The position numbers were made by a program, and so were the translations under genes. The notes beneath the pieces were generated by a model. That model did not search any database. It was not told where the DNA came from and saw only the letters and a program-made list of their open reading frames with translations. This document shows, one piece after another, positions 6,918 through 17,200 of a DNA stretch of 36,062 nt. The DNA is from Demequina sp. NBRC 110053 (GTDB lineage: Bacteria; Actinomycetota; Actinomycetes; Actinomycetales; Demequinaceae). The stretch lies in the NCBI RefSeq assembly GCF_002090095.1, contig NZ_BBRJ01000002.1, positions 1,919,669 to 1,955,730 on the forward strand. The letters are read 5' to 3'. How positions within the stretch are numbered: position 1 is the stretch's first letter; every line of letters starts with the position of its first letter.

Positions 6918-8762
6918 GTGCACGCGAAGACATGGTCGCTGGGTGAGATTCTGAAGCCCGAGCGGCGCTACATCATTCCAACCTTCCAGCGCAGCTATGA
7001 GTGGACTCGGGACGCTCAGTGGGAGCTGCTCTTCGAAGACCTGGCGTCGACGGCCAGTCGACTCTTCGATGTGAGGGAGTTCGCCGAGCGCACCGAGGCC
7101 GTGCCGGACGAGGAGCGAGTAGCGCCGCACTTTCTGGGAGCCGTGGTGTGTGACACCTTGCCCTTCCCCGCAGGCGGGGTGGCGCTCCGGTCCGTGATCG
7201 ATGGGCAGCAGCGCCTGACGACTGTTCAACTACTGATCCGTGGCTTGTTGGACGTTGTTCTTGAGGGCGACCAGACCGGCGCGCTGCGCGGCAAGGCGAA
7301 GGCGCTGCGCAAGATGATCTCCAACGACGAGGACAGCGGTGCTGTCCCTGAGGATGTCTACAAGTTGTGGCCCCGTCGCGACGACCGCGCTTACTGGCCC
7401 GCGCTGATGGAAGATGCGGTTCCTGCCTACCGTCGACATGATCACCCGTATCTGTTGGCACGGGAGTACTTCGCGCACGCGACCCGGGAGTACCTGGAAG
7501 ACTTCGACGGCGACACTCGGGATCAGCGTCTGCGCGCGCTCGTGGACGCTGTTGACACGTTGTTCCAGATTGTTGTCATCGATCTCGACAAGAACGACGA
7601 CGCACAGGTCATCTTCGAGGTCCTCAATGGTCGGCAGACCAAGCTGTCCGCCTCGGACCTAGTCAAGAACCTCATCTTCCTGCGAGCGGAGTTTGCCCGA
7701 ACCGAACAGCTTGAGGCTGTCTACGACCTCTACTGGTCGCAGTTCGACGATGCCTGGTGGAAGGAGCGCGTCGGTACTGGACATGCGCAACGTGGTCGCC
7801 GCGACGTACTTCTCTCAGTGTGGCTCACCGCTACCACTGGCAGCGAGGTGACGGTAGGGAACCTGTACTCCGAGGTCCGGCGCTACCTCGATACCAGAAA
7901 GCCACAGACGGAGGCACTGCTTCGTGACCTGAGCCAGTTCGCACAGGCATATCGAGAGGTCTACGGCGCGCTCGCTGTGTCCGATGTACGCCTACGAACG
8001 GCCTATTCCCGGCTGGTCGAACTGGGAATTCTCACCGCGGTCCCGCTGCTCGCGTGGTTGCGAACTCTGCCGGAGGACCAGCTCTCGCTGGCGGACCAAC
8101 GGACCGCTGTTCTTGCCGTGGAGTCCTTCACCGTGCGCCGGATGATTGGCAATTGGGCGACCCGCAACTACGGCGCGACTTTCGTCAGAGCGTTAAAGAA
8201 CGCGAAAGACGCCGCGCCGGGCGAGATCGCGGTCGCGATCGTCGACGCGCTTGAGTCTGCTGGATGGCCGTCCGATGCAGAGCTCGGCGACGCGCTTCGC
8301 ACCTCGAATTTCTTCAGGCTCGCCGCTTTCAGGAAGAGACTTGTCCTTGGAGCGCTCGACGACCGAATGCGCGCCGACGACCGGAAGCAGGCGCCAGCCG
8401 TGATCGACTACGGGAGGCTTCAAGTCGAACACATCCTTCCGCAAGCGTGGAAGGAGCACTGGCCCCTCCCGGCCGAGCTGGACGAGGTGGAGAGGCTTCA
8501 TGCTTCGTCTGAACGAGACCTCGCGCTCAATCGCATAGGCAACCTCACGCTCGTGACGCAGCACTTCAATGGCTCCGTGTCGAACTTGGGGTGGGACCAC
8601 AAACGTCCAGAATTTGCGAAGCAAAGCTCGGTGATGCTCAATGTCCCGATTGCCGCCGAGGTGGCATGGTCCGAAGAGAGTATTCGTGCACGAGGTGAGG
8701 TGCTCTCGGAGGTTGCGGCACGTGTCTGGCCCCGCCCCGAGGGATTGCTCGGCGGGAGCTAG
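6918..8762 (+). CDS. DUF262/DUF1524 protein, GmrSD-like (type IV-style) restriction enzyme
   Basis: At 614 residues this is the single-chain form of the GmrS-GmrD architecture. The N-terminal DUF262 domain has IPTFQRSYEW (20-29) and the hallmark DGQQRLTT (95-102), an NTP-binding/hydrolysis motif of the ParB/Srx fold. The C-terminal DUF1524 domain has QVEHILPQAW (about 501-510) and LNRIGNLTLV followed by an N-x-x-W-x-x-K-R-like stretch, the HNH/His-Me finger nuclease core. Such proteins (GmrSD, BrxU, SspE) typically cleave modified DNA, for example glycosylated hydroxymethylcytosine, or act with phosphorothioate systems. No partner modification genes for the latter are present. The GTG at 6918 has GAGGGG upstream. 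The gene is more AT-rich than rtcB and is convergent with the TIR gene, consistent with acquisition as a defence gene. Confidence 0.88.
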   Translation: MHAKTWSLGEILKPERRYIIPTFQRSYEWTRDAQWELLFEDLASTASRLFDVREFAERTEAVPDEERVAPHFLGAVVCDTLPFPAGGVALRSVIDGQQRLTTVQLLIRGLLDVVLEGDQTGALRGKAKALRKMISNDEDSGAVPEDVYKLWPRRDDRAYWPALMEDAVPAYRRHDHPYLLAREYFAHATREYLEDFDGDTRDQRLRALVDAVDTLFQIVVIDLDKNDDAQVIFEVLNGRQTKLSASDLVKNLIFLRAEFARTEQLEAVYDLYWSQFDDAWWKERVGTGHAQRGRRDVLLSVWLTATTGSEVTVGNLYSEVRRYLDTRKPQTEALLRDLSQFAQAYREVYGALAVSDVRLRTAYSRLVELGILTAVPLLAWLRTLPEDQLSLADQRTAVLAVESFTVRRMIGNWATRNYGATFVRALKNAKDAAPGEIAVAIVDALESAGWPSDAELGDALRTSNFFRLAAFRKRLVLGALDDRMRADDRKQAPAVIDYGRLQVEHILPQAWKEHWPLPAELDEVERLHASSERDLALNRIGNLTLVTQHFNGSVSNLGWDHKRPEFAKQSSVMLNVPIAAEVAWSEESIRARGEVLSEVAARVWPRPEGLLGGS

Positions 8763-8942
8763 GCGCCGAGTTGGCTGGAGACCGGCGCTTGGCTCTTCTA
8801 TGTCGGTACTCGCGATCCAAACGCGGCTCGGCCGCCGCTCTGCCCGTCGCGACAAAGACGTGGCTCACCTTCGCTCCCGAAGCCGTGCGCACGTGGGTGC
8901 GGTGCTGGCCGTCACGCGTCCATCGCGTGAAGAGGTGCCCCG

Positions 8943-9245
8943 GCATGTCGGTACCAGATCGCGCGCGGCGAGCGGCCCGCCGCGACTCCGCAGACCGGCC
9001 CAGCGCCGAGCGTCGTCGAGTGCGTCACCAAGAGTGAGATGGACCGACTGCTGGTGCACCACGTCGAGCAAGTTCAGACGGAGGTCTCGACGGGCTGGGG
9101 TGACATCGGCGTTCTCGCGTCGTCCGGGTGGGTTGGCGAGCGGTTAGCCGATGCGCTCAAGAGGGCTGGCATCCCGGTCGTCGACTTCGTCTTATACGCC
9201 GGGGCCCCGGTGGACGTTCTCAAGGTCGGCACGGTTACGAACCGC
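8943..9245 (+). pseudogene. Remnant of a UvrD/Rep-type helicase C-terminal region
   Basis: One plus-strand frame reads RYQIARGERPAATPQTGP, then SVVECVTKSEMDRLLVHHVE, IGVLASSGWVGERLADAL, AGIPVVDFVLYAGAP and VDVLKVGTVTNRA. This is the stretch of UvrD-like helicases running to the motif V region, where functional members continue as VGTV-x-RAKGLEF. Here it breaks off exactly at that point, where the convergent TIR gene ends (9235). No helicase start, Walker A or remaining C-terminus is found. It appears to be the stub of a helicase gene cut by arrival of the TIR/DISARM island or by a deletion at its edge. The segment 8763-8942 holds no supported gene. Confidence 0.6.
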
Positions 9246-11328
9246 GCGCGGTGTCGCGCTTGTACGTATCGAGGTAGGCGTCGACCTCGGGCTCGACGAG
9301 GAGGTGCCACTGCGCGGCGATATCGGGATCGAAGTAGTCCTCGGGAGTTGAGCCGTCTGCGTTCATCTCGACTTCCGTGGGAAGTAGCGCGGTGGAGAAG
9401 GGTGCAATCAGATCGCTGCCTGCGATGGCGCGGCCGCGATTCAAGTGTTCGACCATGGGGTTGAGGACGCCGGCGACGATGTAGTTGTGGAGCGTGGCCG
9501 TCAGTTCTATTGAGTCGCCGACGATCATTGAGAGCTCAGGCCGGCCGTTCGTCAAGAAAGCGGGAATCGAATCGAATTCCATGTTGAGCTTGAGGTAGTC
9601 GCCGACGGCCCGGGTGGCCCAGCCCGCTCCTCCCTCAAACAAGCAGAATTCGCTCGCTCGAAAGTGCTTGCTGGTCAGGTAGAAGACGAGCGTGTTGGCG
9701 CTCGTGATGCACTCCTTGATGACGATGCCGAGCGCACGGTCATCGAGCACCTGTGCTGTCTCGCCGGGCCGAGACGTGAAGAAGATCTCGTCAGGCGTTG
9801 CTCCGCGCGTCCGGAGCGCCTCGTCGATGAAACGCGCGAATGGCAGGTCGTCCGTCGAGTGTGAGATGAAGACCCTGTAGTCCCGCTTCACCGCGACGTC
9901 GCCCTCGATCTTATTCACGATCACGGTTTGCAGCTCGGCGCGGGTCTCCTCTGGGATCTCCCGGTGGCGTGCGAGATCCACTTCTAGTTGGTCTGAGAAC
10001 TGTTGCTTGGCGAGCCCGTCGGCACGCTGCTTCGCTGCCTTAGCTTGCTGGGACATCTCGGTGGCGATTCGGTCGCGTTTGTTGATCAGGCCGAGGACGA
10101 TCGGGCGCACGAGACCGCGCAAGAGCGTCACTCGGAGATCCGTCTGATCGAAGTCCTGGCGGTTCGACGTAGCGATGTCATCGAAGGTGTCGTCGTCGAG
10201 CAGGTCGAATGAGATCTCGCCCTCGATGTAGTTGATGTAGGTGCCGGTGATGCCGAGTTGTCCGAGAAGATGCTCGCTCGCGAGCTTGTCGCGAACGTAG
10301 ACGCGGAGTTGAGCCGGATTGTAGAACTTGTTCTTCTCAAAACGGGGGTCGTTCTTCTGTGCCTCCTCGCTCACAATCGTGGCGTGGACGCCGATCCAGC
10401 CGGTCAGAGCGTACGGTCGGCCATGATACGTGCGGCTCTCTCGGTCCACCGACCCGGCAAGCTCCTGCAGTGCCTCGGCCTGGATGTCCTCTGCCGAGAG
10501 GATTGAGACGCGCTGTGTAACGATGTGCTCCCCGTCGGGCAGATCCCTCGCCGGCACTCGTACATGGGGAGGAACGGTTTCGAAGTGCGCGGGGACGAGA
10601 TTGGGCTCGTCGAAGTTTGTGACGATCTCGACCAGGTTCCCGAATGCCACTTGCTTGCGGACCGGCTCGTAGTCAGGTGTGTCGCCGTCGGCAGTCTGCA
10701 CCCAGAGGACTATCTGTGGCGCCGCGCTCTCCGGCAGCAGGAACTGGTTGGCGAGGCGTGACCCGAGTGCCCTGATCGCTCGTGGGCCGTAGCCGGTGAG
10801 GTCGACGTCGATAAGGGTTAGCCGAGTGCCTGAGTCGAGGCCCGACCATAGTGCGTCGTTCGGTGTCGAGTGCAGGCTGACTGTCGTTGCCAAAGCGGGG
10901 AAATCATCATCCGCGATCGCGTCCTCGCGCGCGTCAAGTTCCCACTCGGAACTTCCGTCAGCGTGCTTGGTAGCGAGGTAGAAGTGCTGCGTGAGGTAGA
11001 GAGCTGCAAGTTTGCCTATCCCCTTGCGGCCCTTCACTTTGGGTGCTGGCACAGGCCCCGCGGTCGCTTGGTGCTCTCGCTTGTTGAACCCGACTTTGAC
11101 GTAGGTCTTGATGTCTTCGCGACTCATGCCAGAGCCATCGTCGATGACTTCGATCGTTGCTGAAGCTTTGTCCCTTGCGTCTAGATACACGTAAACTATT
11201 CGGGCACCCGCGTCGAGCCCATTCGCGGCGAGCTCGGATAGCGCCGACCAGGGGTTCGAGTAGAGATTTCGGCCAAGTAGCTTCAGCGCTAGCCAGTTGA
11301 AAGTAAACGGCTCCTGATCTGCTGCCAT
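9235..11328 (-). CDS. GHKL (HSP90/paraMORC-like) ATPase fused to a C-terminal TIR domain
   Basis: The 697-residue protein begins with a GHKL ATPase: N box SELAANGLDAGA (Glu32, Asn36), G1 box DDGSGM (63-68) and G2 box GRKGIGKLAAL (100-110). A middle region (about 150-420) resembles the transducer part of MORC/MutL-like proteins; 425-480 is charged and probably helical. A TIR domain follows from about 482: RDYRVFISHSTDD, then FFTSRPGE, and SEFCLFEGG with Glu565 in the place of the TIR NADase catalytic glutamate (S-x-W-C-x-x-E pattern, with Phe for Trp). It is expected to hydrolyse ATP as a dimer and, when triggered, consume NAD+. It lies 118 bp downstream of drmC on the same strand with its own promoter (11359-11387). 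The NADase role is inferred from the motif. Confidence 0.85.
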   Translation of the reverse strand: MAADQEPFTFNWLALKLLGRNLYSNPWSALSELAANGLDAGARIVYVYLDARDKASATIEVIDDGSGMSREDIKTYVKVGFNKREHQATAGPVPAPKVKGRKGIGKLAALYLTQHFYLATKHADGSSEWELDAREDAIADDDFPALATTVSLHSTPNDALWSGLDSGTRLTLIDVDLTGYGPRAIRALGSRLANQFLLPESAAPQIVLWVQTADGDTPDYEPVRKQVAFGNLVEIVTNFDEPNLVPAHFETVPPHVRVPARDLPDGEHIVTQRVSILSAEDIQAEALQELAGSVDRESRTYHGRPYALTGWIGVHATIVSEEAQKNDPRFEKNKFYNPAQLRVYVRDKLASEHLLGQLGITGTYINYIEGEISFDLLDDDTFDDIATSNRQDFDQTDLRVTLLRGLVRPIVLGLINKRDRIATEMSQQAKAAKQRADGLAKQQFSDQLEVDLARHREIPEETRAELQTVIVNKIEGDVAVKRDYRVFISHSTDDLPFARFIDEALRTRGATPDEIFFTSRPGETAQVLDDRALGIVIKECITSANTLVFYLTSKHFRASEFCLFEGGAGWATRAVGDYLKLNMEFDSIPAFLTNGRPELSMIVGDSIELTATLHNYIVAGVLNPMVEHLNRGRAIAGSDLIAPFSTALLPTEVEMNADGSTPEDYFDPDIAAQWHLLVEPEVDAYLDTYKRDTARGS

Positions 11329-11358
11329 TTCTTACCCACGTCCCCTCAGCATGCAGGC

Positions 11359-11387
11359 ATTATGTCGTCGGCACGGTCGCCGATCAA
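11359..11387 (-). promoter_or_regulatory. Promoter of the GHKL-TIR gene
   Basis: On the minus strand, TTGATC (11382-11387) and CATAAT (11359-11364) are separated by exactly 17 bp, the best sigma-70-like promoter in the window. Transcription would begin near 11352, giving a leader of about 24 bases with a GAGGGGA purine stretch before the ATG at 11328. The TIR gene can therefore be expressed independently of the drm operon. Confidence 0.6.
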
Positions 11388-11446
11388 GGACCGCGGGCAG
11401 TCTTGACCGTCAGCGCAGAAGGAGCCCGCTGAGGCGACGCGTGACG

Positions 11447-12148
11447 TCAGAGGCTCGCGAGCGAACCCGAGCCCTGCAGAGCGGTGAAGCGTTGCCGCAT
11501 CTGCGATGCGAACGTGGCGTCGTGTATCAGTACACCGGTCTCGAGATTGCGTTCCGCGCCTGCCTTCGAGAGGTTGGCGCTAGTGACGAAGGCACTGCGT
11601 GAATCGACGACGACAACCTTGGAATGTTGTACGCCATACTGCCCACCTGACGGGACATACGTCCAGAACTGGGCCCCAGAAAGCTTGTCTCTGAGCATCG
11701 CGGCTGTCTGGCCACCGTTGACCGATGAATCGACGAGCAAAGTTGTAGGAACCCCTCTAGCAACGGCGCGCCAAAGCGCGTCCACGAAGGCAGAGTCTCG
11801 CGTAGCAGAGAACGTCGAAGCGAACACGTCCTCGGAAGCACTATCGATGAGATGTGCAAGCGCCGATGTCGTATGGTCACCGTCTCCGTCGAACGTCGGA
11901 CCGCTCCATACGGCGCGGATGTCGGTGCTGTTCGCATCGGCAGCGGCCGCGAAGCCCCGTAGGATCCCCGCGAGCGCCACCGCGCCTACGGTCTCGAACG
12001 CAGCCCCAAGAGCGGGAACCGCAGGCGAGTCGGCCGCCAGCTTCGCCGCCGCCTTCGAGAGCCGTCCGTCGATCTCAAGCCCCGACGCGATCCTGACCGC
12101 CAGCGCAGGCGACAGCGCTGACGCGAGCTCGACGAACGGGTCCGCCAT
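11447..12148 (-). CDS. drmC: DISARM protein DrmC (phospholipase D-family)
   Basis: The ATG at 12148 overlaps the drmB stop (TGATG), giving 233 residues. The C-terminal half has the PLD signature QHSKVVVVDSRSAFVTSANL: His175, Lys177, Asp182 and Asn192 of the HxKx4Dx6-7N motif. A single HKD motif is present, as in DrmC and in PLD nucleases that dimerise to form the active site. The N-terminal ~100 residues are alanine-rich and helical. DrmC belongs to the DISARM core, although it has been reported as dispensable in some systems. It is the last gene of the coupled drm operon; 118 bp then separate it from the TIR gene. Confidence 0.9.
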   Translation of the reverse strand: MADPFVELASALSPALAVRIASGLEIDGRLSKAAAKLAADSPAVPALGAAFETVGAVALAGILRGFAAAADANSTDIRAVWSGPTFDGDGDHTTSALAHLIDSASEDVFASTFSATRDSAFVDALWRAVARGVPTTLLVDSSVNGGQTAAMLRDKLSGAQFWTYVPSGGQYGVQHSKVVVVDSRSAFVTSANLSKAGAERNLETGVLIHDATFASQMRQRFTALQGSGSLASL

Positions 12149-14244
12149 CAGCCGGCGCTTACCGTCACGCCCGCCAGCAGCGCCTTCACATCGAGAGATC
12201 CGCCATGCAAGCCGAGCACGAACCGCCGGTCGAGGAACCGGTTGGCGCGCTCGCACGACGTCTCGGACAGGAACGCGCAAAAGTGGCAGGCCGCGCCGTG
12301 GAGGAAGTCCTCCTGCCCCTTCGGCACGCGGTGAGCGCAGATCGGGTCCGACGAGCACCGCTGAGCTCGATGCAACCCATCCAGCATCACGCCCTCAAGC
12401 CGTTCCGTCCGTGCGAGATCGACAAGACCGCCGAGCGTGCCCTCGCTGTCGGGCGATGTCGTCGTGATGAGGATGCCTGCCGCAGGGGCGCGACCCTCCG
12501 ATGCGCGCCAAGCGTAGAGGCGCTCCGACAGGGACGCGGAGCCGTAGCCGCTGGACATGGCCATCTCGCGGATCAGCAGGTGCGACAGCGTGTGCAGAGC
12601 CCAGTAACGCGGTGGTGGCATGCGTTCGTCGGCATCGAGCACGACCGCGGTACGGCTCTGGCGGCGGGCGAGGTTCCGCTCGTGCGCGGCACAGTGCGCG
12701 GCCCACACATCGCTGGTGAGCACGCCCGCCTCCCACGCCTCGACGCGCTGCTCGTCGAACCTCAGGAACACGCCCTCGCCGCGATCCTCGGTCGCCGGCA
12801 CCCACGTCGGCTTGCCGGAGAGCGCGATCGGCGCAATACGCGTCGCGTCATCGCCGACCCGGTCGAGCGCGTCGATGCGCGTGAAGCCGATGAACGCGTT
12901 GGCCTTGCGGATGCGGTCGACGGCGACTACTTCGCCGAGGATCGGTCCGAGGGACGATGCGACGGGGACAGGGTGGACCTTGAAGCCGTTGCGCGGGTCC
13001 TCGGCGAGGAACTCCGTAGGGTGGGTCAGGCTCTCCCACTCGGGGGCGAGGAGGTAGTTCGGGTCGTATCCGACGGGACTGGCGGGCGCCGGTGCGACCG
13101 GTGGGATGTCTCCGCGCGCGATCTGGATCGCCGTCCAGAGGTCTTCGTCAGAGACTCCGTCGAACTTGCCGGTCATGGCCTTGAGGCCGAACTTGCGCCA
13201 GGCCTTCATGTCGTCGGGCGACTGGAGATCGGCCAGCTGCGCCGGCGGCAGGCCGAGGACCTCGGTGACGATGTCCGCCGGCTGGGGCTCCTTGCGCGAC
13301 GGCAGCACGAGCACACTGACCGTCGCGGGGAACCATTGGTTGGCGGCGCCGAGCAGCATGAGCCGCACCTCGCCCGTGCACGGGTTGTCGGCCGATGCAT
13401 AGGATGGAAGGTGCGGGTGCCGGCCACGGCAGTTAGGGAGCGAGTCCTCGCCGCCGGCACGCGTCAGCTCCGCGACGTTGCGCCGCGCCTTGCAGTTGAC
13501 GCACTGGATCGACACCTGCGGTCCGAGGTTGGAGCGCCATTCGAGCATCCGCATCTTTGGCTGCGCGACGCACTCCTGACGATGCTTGTCGGCGCCGTGT
13601 ACCCAGTCAACGTAGGGGAACTCGTCGAGATGCCCGTTGGTGCAGGCGATGAGGTAGCGCGCGGGCACGGCGACGCGGGCACGGGCCTTCTGCGTGGACT
13701 GCCCCTGCTTGTTCGGTCGCCCCTTGCACCCGCGGTGAATGAAGCGCGCGAGGTCGGGGCGGTGCTTGCGGGTGTTCTCGAACTCGAACGCGTTCGCCGC
13801 GACGGGCGCGAGCAGGTCGCAGCCGGTACACCGGAGCCACTGTGGGAAGATGCGAGTGGGGATGCCGATCGGCGTGGTGTCGCCACCGAGCTCGTCCGGG
13901 AGCCACGGCGGCTGGCGCAGCTCGCCGACCTGGTTGCCGAGCTGTCGGCGTACGGCCTCAAGTAGGCGCGGAACCAGCACGAGCGGGGGCTCGCCTCCCA
14001 GACGGGCGTACGCCTTGTCCCACGAGTCGATGCCCTGGGGCATTACCGCGATCTGAGGCAGGTCGACGGTGGCGCCGATGCCCGAGGTGAACAGCATCGC
14101 GTTCGGTCGGATGGAGCCCACCCGCGCACGGTTCTTCGGCTCACCCCCGCCCGCATAGGGATCAGCGACGTCGCCGGCGATTCCTACGCCAGGGTCGGCG
14201 ACCGCATCGGCCGCGCTTGTCGCGAAGATGTTCGTCTCGGTCAC
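12148..14244 (-). CDS. drmB: DISARM protein DrmB (DUF1998)
   Basis: Translation most likely begins at the GTG at 14244, which overlaps the drmA stop (GTGA); the longer frame upstream is just drmA read in another frame. The 698-residue product begins VTETNIFATS and has zinc-binding cysteine pairs (LRCTGCDLL, IQCVNCKAR). The C-terminal DUF1998 domain is marked by HTLSHLLIREMAMSSGYGSAS, then CSSDPIC and HGAACHFCAFLSETSCERAN with LDRRF. DrmB works with the DrmA helicase; structural work on DISARM describes a DrmA-DrmB complex that senses DNA ends and is autoinhibited until engaged. All cysteine motifs look intact. Confidence 0.93.
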   Translation of the reverse strand: MTETNIFATSAADAVADPGVGIAGDVADPYAGGGEPKNRARVGSIRPNAMLFTSGIGATVDLPQIAVMPQGIDSWDKAYARLGGEPPLVLVPRLLEAVRRQLGNQVGELRQPPWLPDELGGDTTPIGIPTRIFPQWLRCTGCDLLAPVAANAFEFENTRKHRPDLARFIHRGCKGRPNKQGQSTQKARARVAVPARYLIACTNGHLDEFPYVDWVHGADKHRQECVAQPKMRMLEWRSNLGPQVSIQCVNCKARRNVAELTRAGGEDSLPNCRGRHPHLPSYASADNPCTGEVRLMLLGAANQWFPATVSVLVLPSRKEPQPADIVTEVLGLPPAQLADLQSPDDMKAWRKFGLKAMTGKFDGVSDEDLWTAIQIARGDIPPVAPAPASPVGYDPNYLLAPEWESLTHPTEFLAEDPRNGFKVHPVPVASSLGPILGEVVAVDRIRKANAFIGFTRIDALDRVGDDATRIAPIALSGKPTWVPATEDRGEGVFLRFDEQRVEAWEAGVLTSDVWAAHCAAHERNLARRQSRTAVVLDADERMPPPRYWALHTLSHLLIREMAMSSGYGSASLSERLYAWRASEGRAPAAGILITTTSPDSEGTLGGLVDLARTERLEGVMLDGLHRAQRCSSDPICAHRVPKGQEDFLHGAACHFCAFLSETSCERANRFLDRRFVLGLHGGSLDVKALLAGVTVSAG

Positions 14245-17200
14245 TTCGCATCCTTCTTCGCGGTGAACGTCCACTGCGGCGTGGCGGCGGTCGGCGGTTC
14301 GGCGAGCTTGCCCGGGAACGGCGACACCAGCAGGTCGATCTCCGGCTGCACCTCGCGCATGGAGTTGGCGACCTGGAACAGGCGGTCGCCCTCCTCGCCG
14401 AGCGTGTCCTCGGGGCTCACGAGCAGCGGCGTGACGTGCTGCTGCGGCAGCGACTTCTTCACGTAGGTGAGCGCGCCCTGCAGGGCGGTCGCCTGGTCGG
14501 TCCACTTGTCGAGCCGCAGCACGAGCTTGCTCTTCATAGTCGTAGCTGCATTCGCGTCCTCGTCTCCGGCCGCCACCGCGACGCGGGCGACGAGCCTGTC
14601 GACGAGCGCGTCGATCGCCGCACGCCGGGAGACGATGCGCCCCGCACCCGCATTGGCGTCGGGGGAGAGCGACACGGCGCTCGCCTGGGTGGATTCGAGC
14701 ACGCGAGCCGCGGACACAATGAGTCCGGTGAGGCCGCGCTCAAGCGCGGCCTCGGAGAACGGCGTGACCGACAGCGCCTCCACGTTCGCGTAGAACGTGT
14801 CGTGATAGTGCTCGAACTGCTCATAGTGGGCCATGTCGCGAGGTCGCGCGCGGTTGGCGAGCGTCACGACCAGGCCCGGCTTGGCGCCGTCACGACCGAC
14901 GCGGGAGGAGGCCTGGATGTACTCGGCGGTGTTCTTTGGCTGCCCGACGATCATCATCAGTCCGAGCCGCGGCACGTCCACACCCACCTGGAGCATCGAC
15001 GTGGCGAGCACGACGTCGTAGGGGAGCTCACGGTCGGGAAGCTTCTCGCCTGCCTGGAGCTTGGCGCCGATCGCCCTGCGCCCGACAGTGGTGTCGGACT
15101 CGGCCTCGAAGGGGGATGCGAGGTGGGTGAGGGTCTTGCCGATCTCGGACGAGGAGATGCGTGAGGTGAGCTCACCGAGCTTGAGCGGGGTCCGTCGGCG
15201 CGGGTACTCGCTCGCCCTGTCGCGGTTGCTGACGCGGGTGGTGACGTCGTCCTCGAGGTAGCGGCGCATGCCCGCGAGCTCGCGGGTGGCCGAGAAGTAA
15301 TCGACGAGGGTCATGTACGGCTCGGCAGCGGCGCCGTGCTCGTCGAATAGTTTCTGGCCGGCGAGCAGGAGGATCTCGCTGAGACGGATCTCCGCGAGCG
15401 TCAGCCGCGCCCCGTGCAGGCACACGCCCAGGTAGCGGCGCCCGGGCGCATCGTCCAGCGACACTTCCTTGGAGAAGAAGGTGTCGCTCACGCTGAGCAC
15501 CTGCGGCGGGAACACCTCGACCTCACGCGCGTACAGGCGCTGCACCTGCTCGGCGGCCTTGCGGACCGTTGCCGTCGACGCGATCACCAGCGGCTTGACC
15601 GCCTTCGCGTCGCCGGCCGCGCCGAGCTCCCAGCTCGACAGGACGTCGATCGCGCCCTCGAAGAGGCCGACCGCAGTGCCGAGCGCGCCGGTGATGAGGT
15701 GGAGCTCGTCCTGGATGATGAGGTCTGGCGGGCGGAGCCGTCCGATGGGAGCGACCTGCGTCCGGGGATAGGTGCGTCCGTTGGCCGTCGTGGTGTTGTG
15801 GGAGTCGGCGCCGCAGACGGTGCTGTCGGTGTCCAGGTGCTTGTAGCCGTGGCGCGGGCACTTCTTGGCCACGTAGCCGAACAGGCTGGCGGCCTCGCCC
15901 TCGCGGGCCAGGCGCGCGAACTTATCGACGGTCGCGAGCAAGAACGTCGGCGGGTGGCGGTAGATCTCGTCGTCGACGGTGAGCACCGGGAGACCGACCT
16001 GTGCCGAGCCGCCCGCGGAGAACGGGCAGCGGCCGCGCCGGTCGCCGCAGTAGACGCGGATGCGCTTCTCGACGTTGTCGGCCTCGACGTTCGACCTCGG
16101 GTTGATCGCCGTGCCGCACCACGGGCAGTGGTCGAACTGCAGGACCGTGAGCCCGAAGGCGGAGTTGCCGTCGCTCTCGCGCACGTCCTTCACCTGCTTG
16201 GCCGCCTCCGAGTACCGCTTCGGGCTGACGCTCGAACCGACCCACAGACCGATGCTGAAGGGCGCCTCGCCCCACGTGCCCGGATCTTCGCGCCGTACGA
16301 GCTCCGCCGCGCACATCAGCGTGGTGGCACGCAGGAACTGCTGGGACGTGAGCAGGCGCAGCGTGTACCGCATGAGCACCGCGACGCCGTCGCCGCCGTC
16401 GAGGAGCCCCTCCGGGGTCTCGACCTTGCCTTGGAGGCGGCGGATGCCGAAGGTGAAGGCAGCAAGGCCCAGGTAGGCCTCGGTCTTTCCACCACCGGTG
16501 GGGAAGAACAGCAGCTCGGCACGCGCGAAGTCGGTCGAACGGCGCACGTGCGTGGGGTCGACCACGGAGGGCAGCTGCATGAGGATGAACGCGAGCTGGA
16601 AGGCGCGCCAGGAGGCAGCCTTGTCGCCGCGAGCGTCCACCTCGGCCACCGCCTCGGCGATCGACAGCTCCTTCTGCTCGATGCGTACGGCCGCGACTTG
16701 CGACCTGAGCCGCTGGTCACGCATTGTCCGGTTCATGAACTGGAACGCCTTCTGGGCCTGGGAGTTCTCGACCAGCAGGTCGAGCCCTGTGCGCAGGCGC
16801 GTGAGCGCGAAGGCTCCGTCCTCAAGCCCGATGCGGCCCTGCTCCTGGAGCCACTCCGGCAGCTCGGCGTTCTCAACCTCGCGCTCGCCCAACCAGGTCG
16901 CGTACCCGTCCACCAGGGGGGTGAGCCCGGCCTTGAGATCAGCGGGCGTGGCGTCCATGAGTGCGCGCATGCTGAGCACAGCGCCGGGCACCGCAGGTGC
17001 CTGGGTCTGAGGGACCTCGGCGGTGGGCAGCCACGTGGTCCGAACGGCGGTCGCGCGGCGGGGATCGTCGGCGGAGACGTCCCACTCGACGGATGCGGTG
17101 CGCCCGACCGCGAACTCAAGGTGGTCGCGATAGAGCAGGTCGAGGCGACGCACCTCGGGGTCGCGCGAGGCGCGGTCGGCGACCATGGCGTCGCGGGCTG

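Noticed and set aside
11393..11431. GCGGGC/GCCCGC stem as a terminator after drmC
   Set aside because: Only 6 bp with a loop of about 27 bases; too weak to claim.
12205..13965. 586-codon plus-strand frame
   Set aside because: Exactly antisense to drmB, arginine/valine-rich with no domain; a product of high-GC codon bias.
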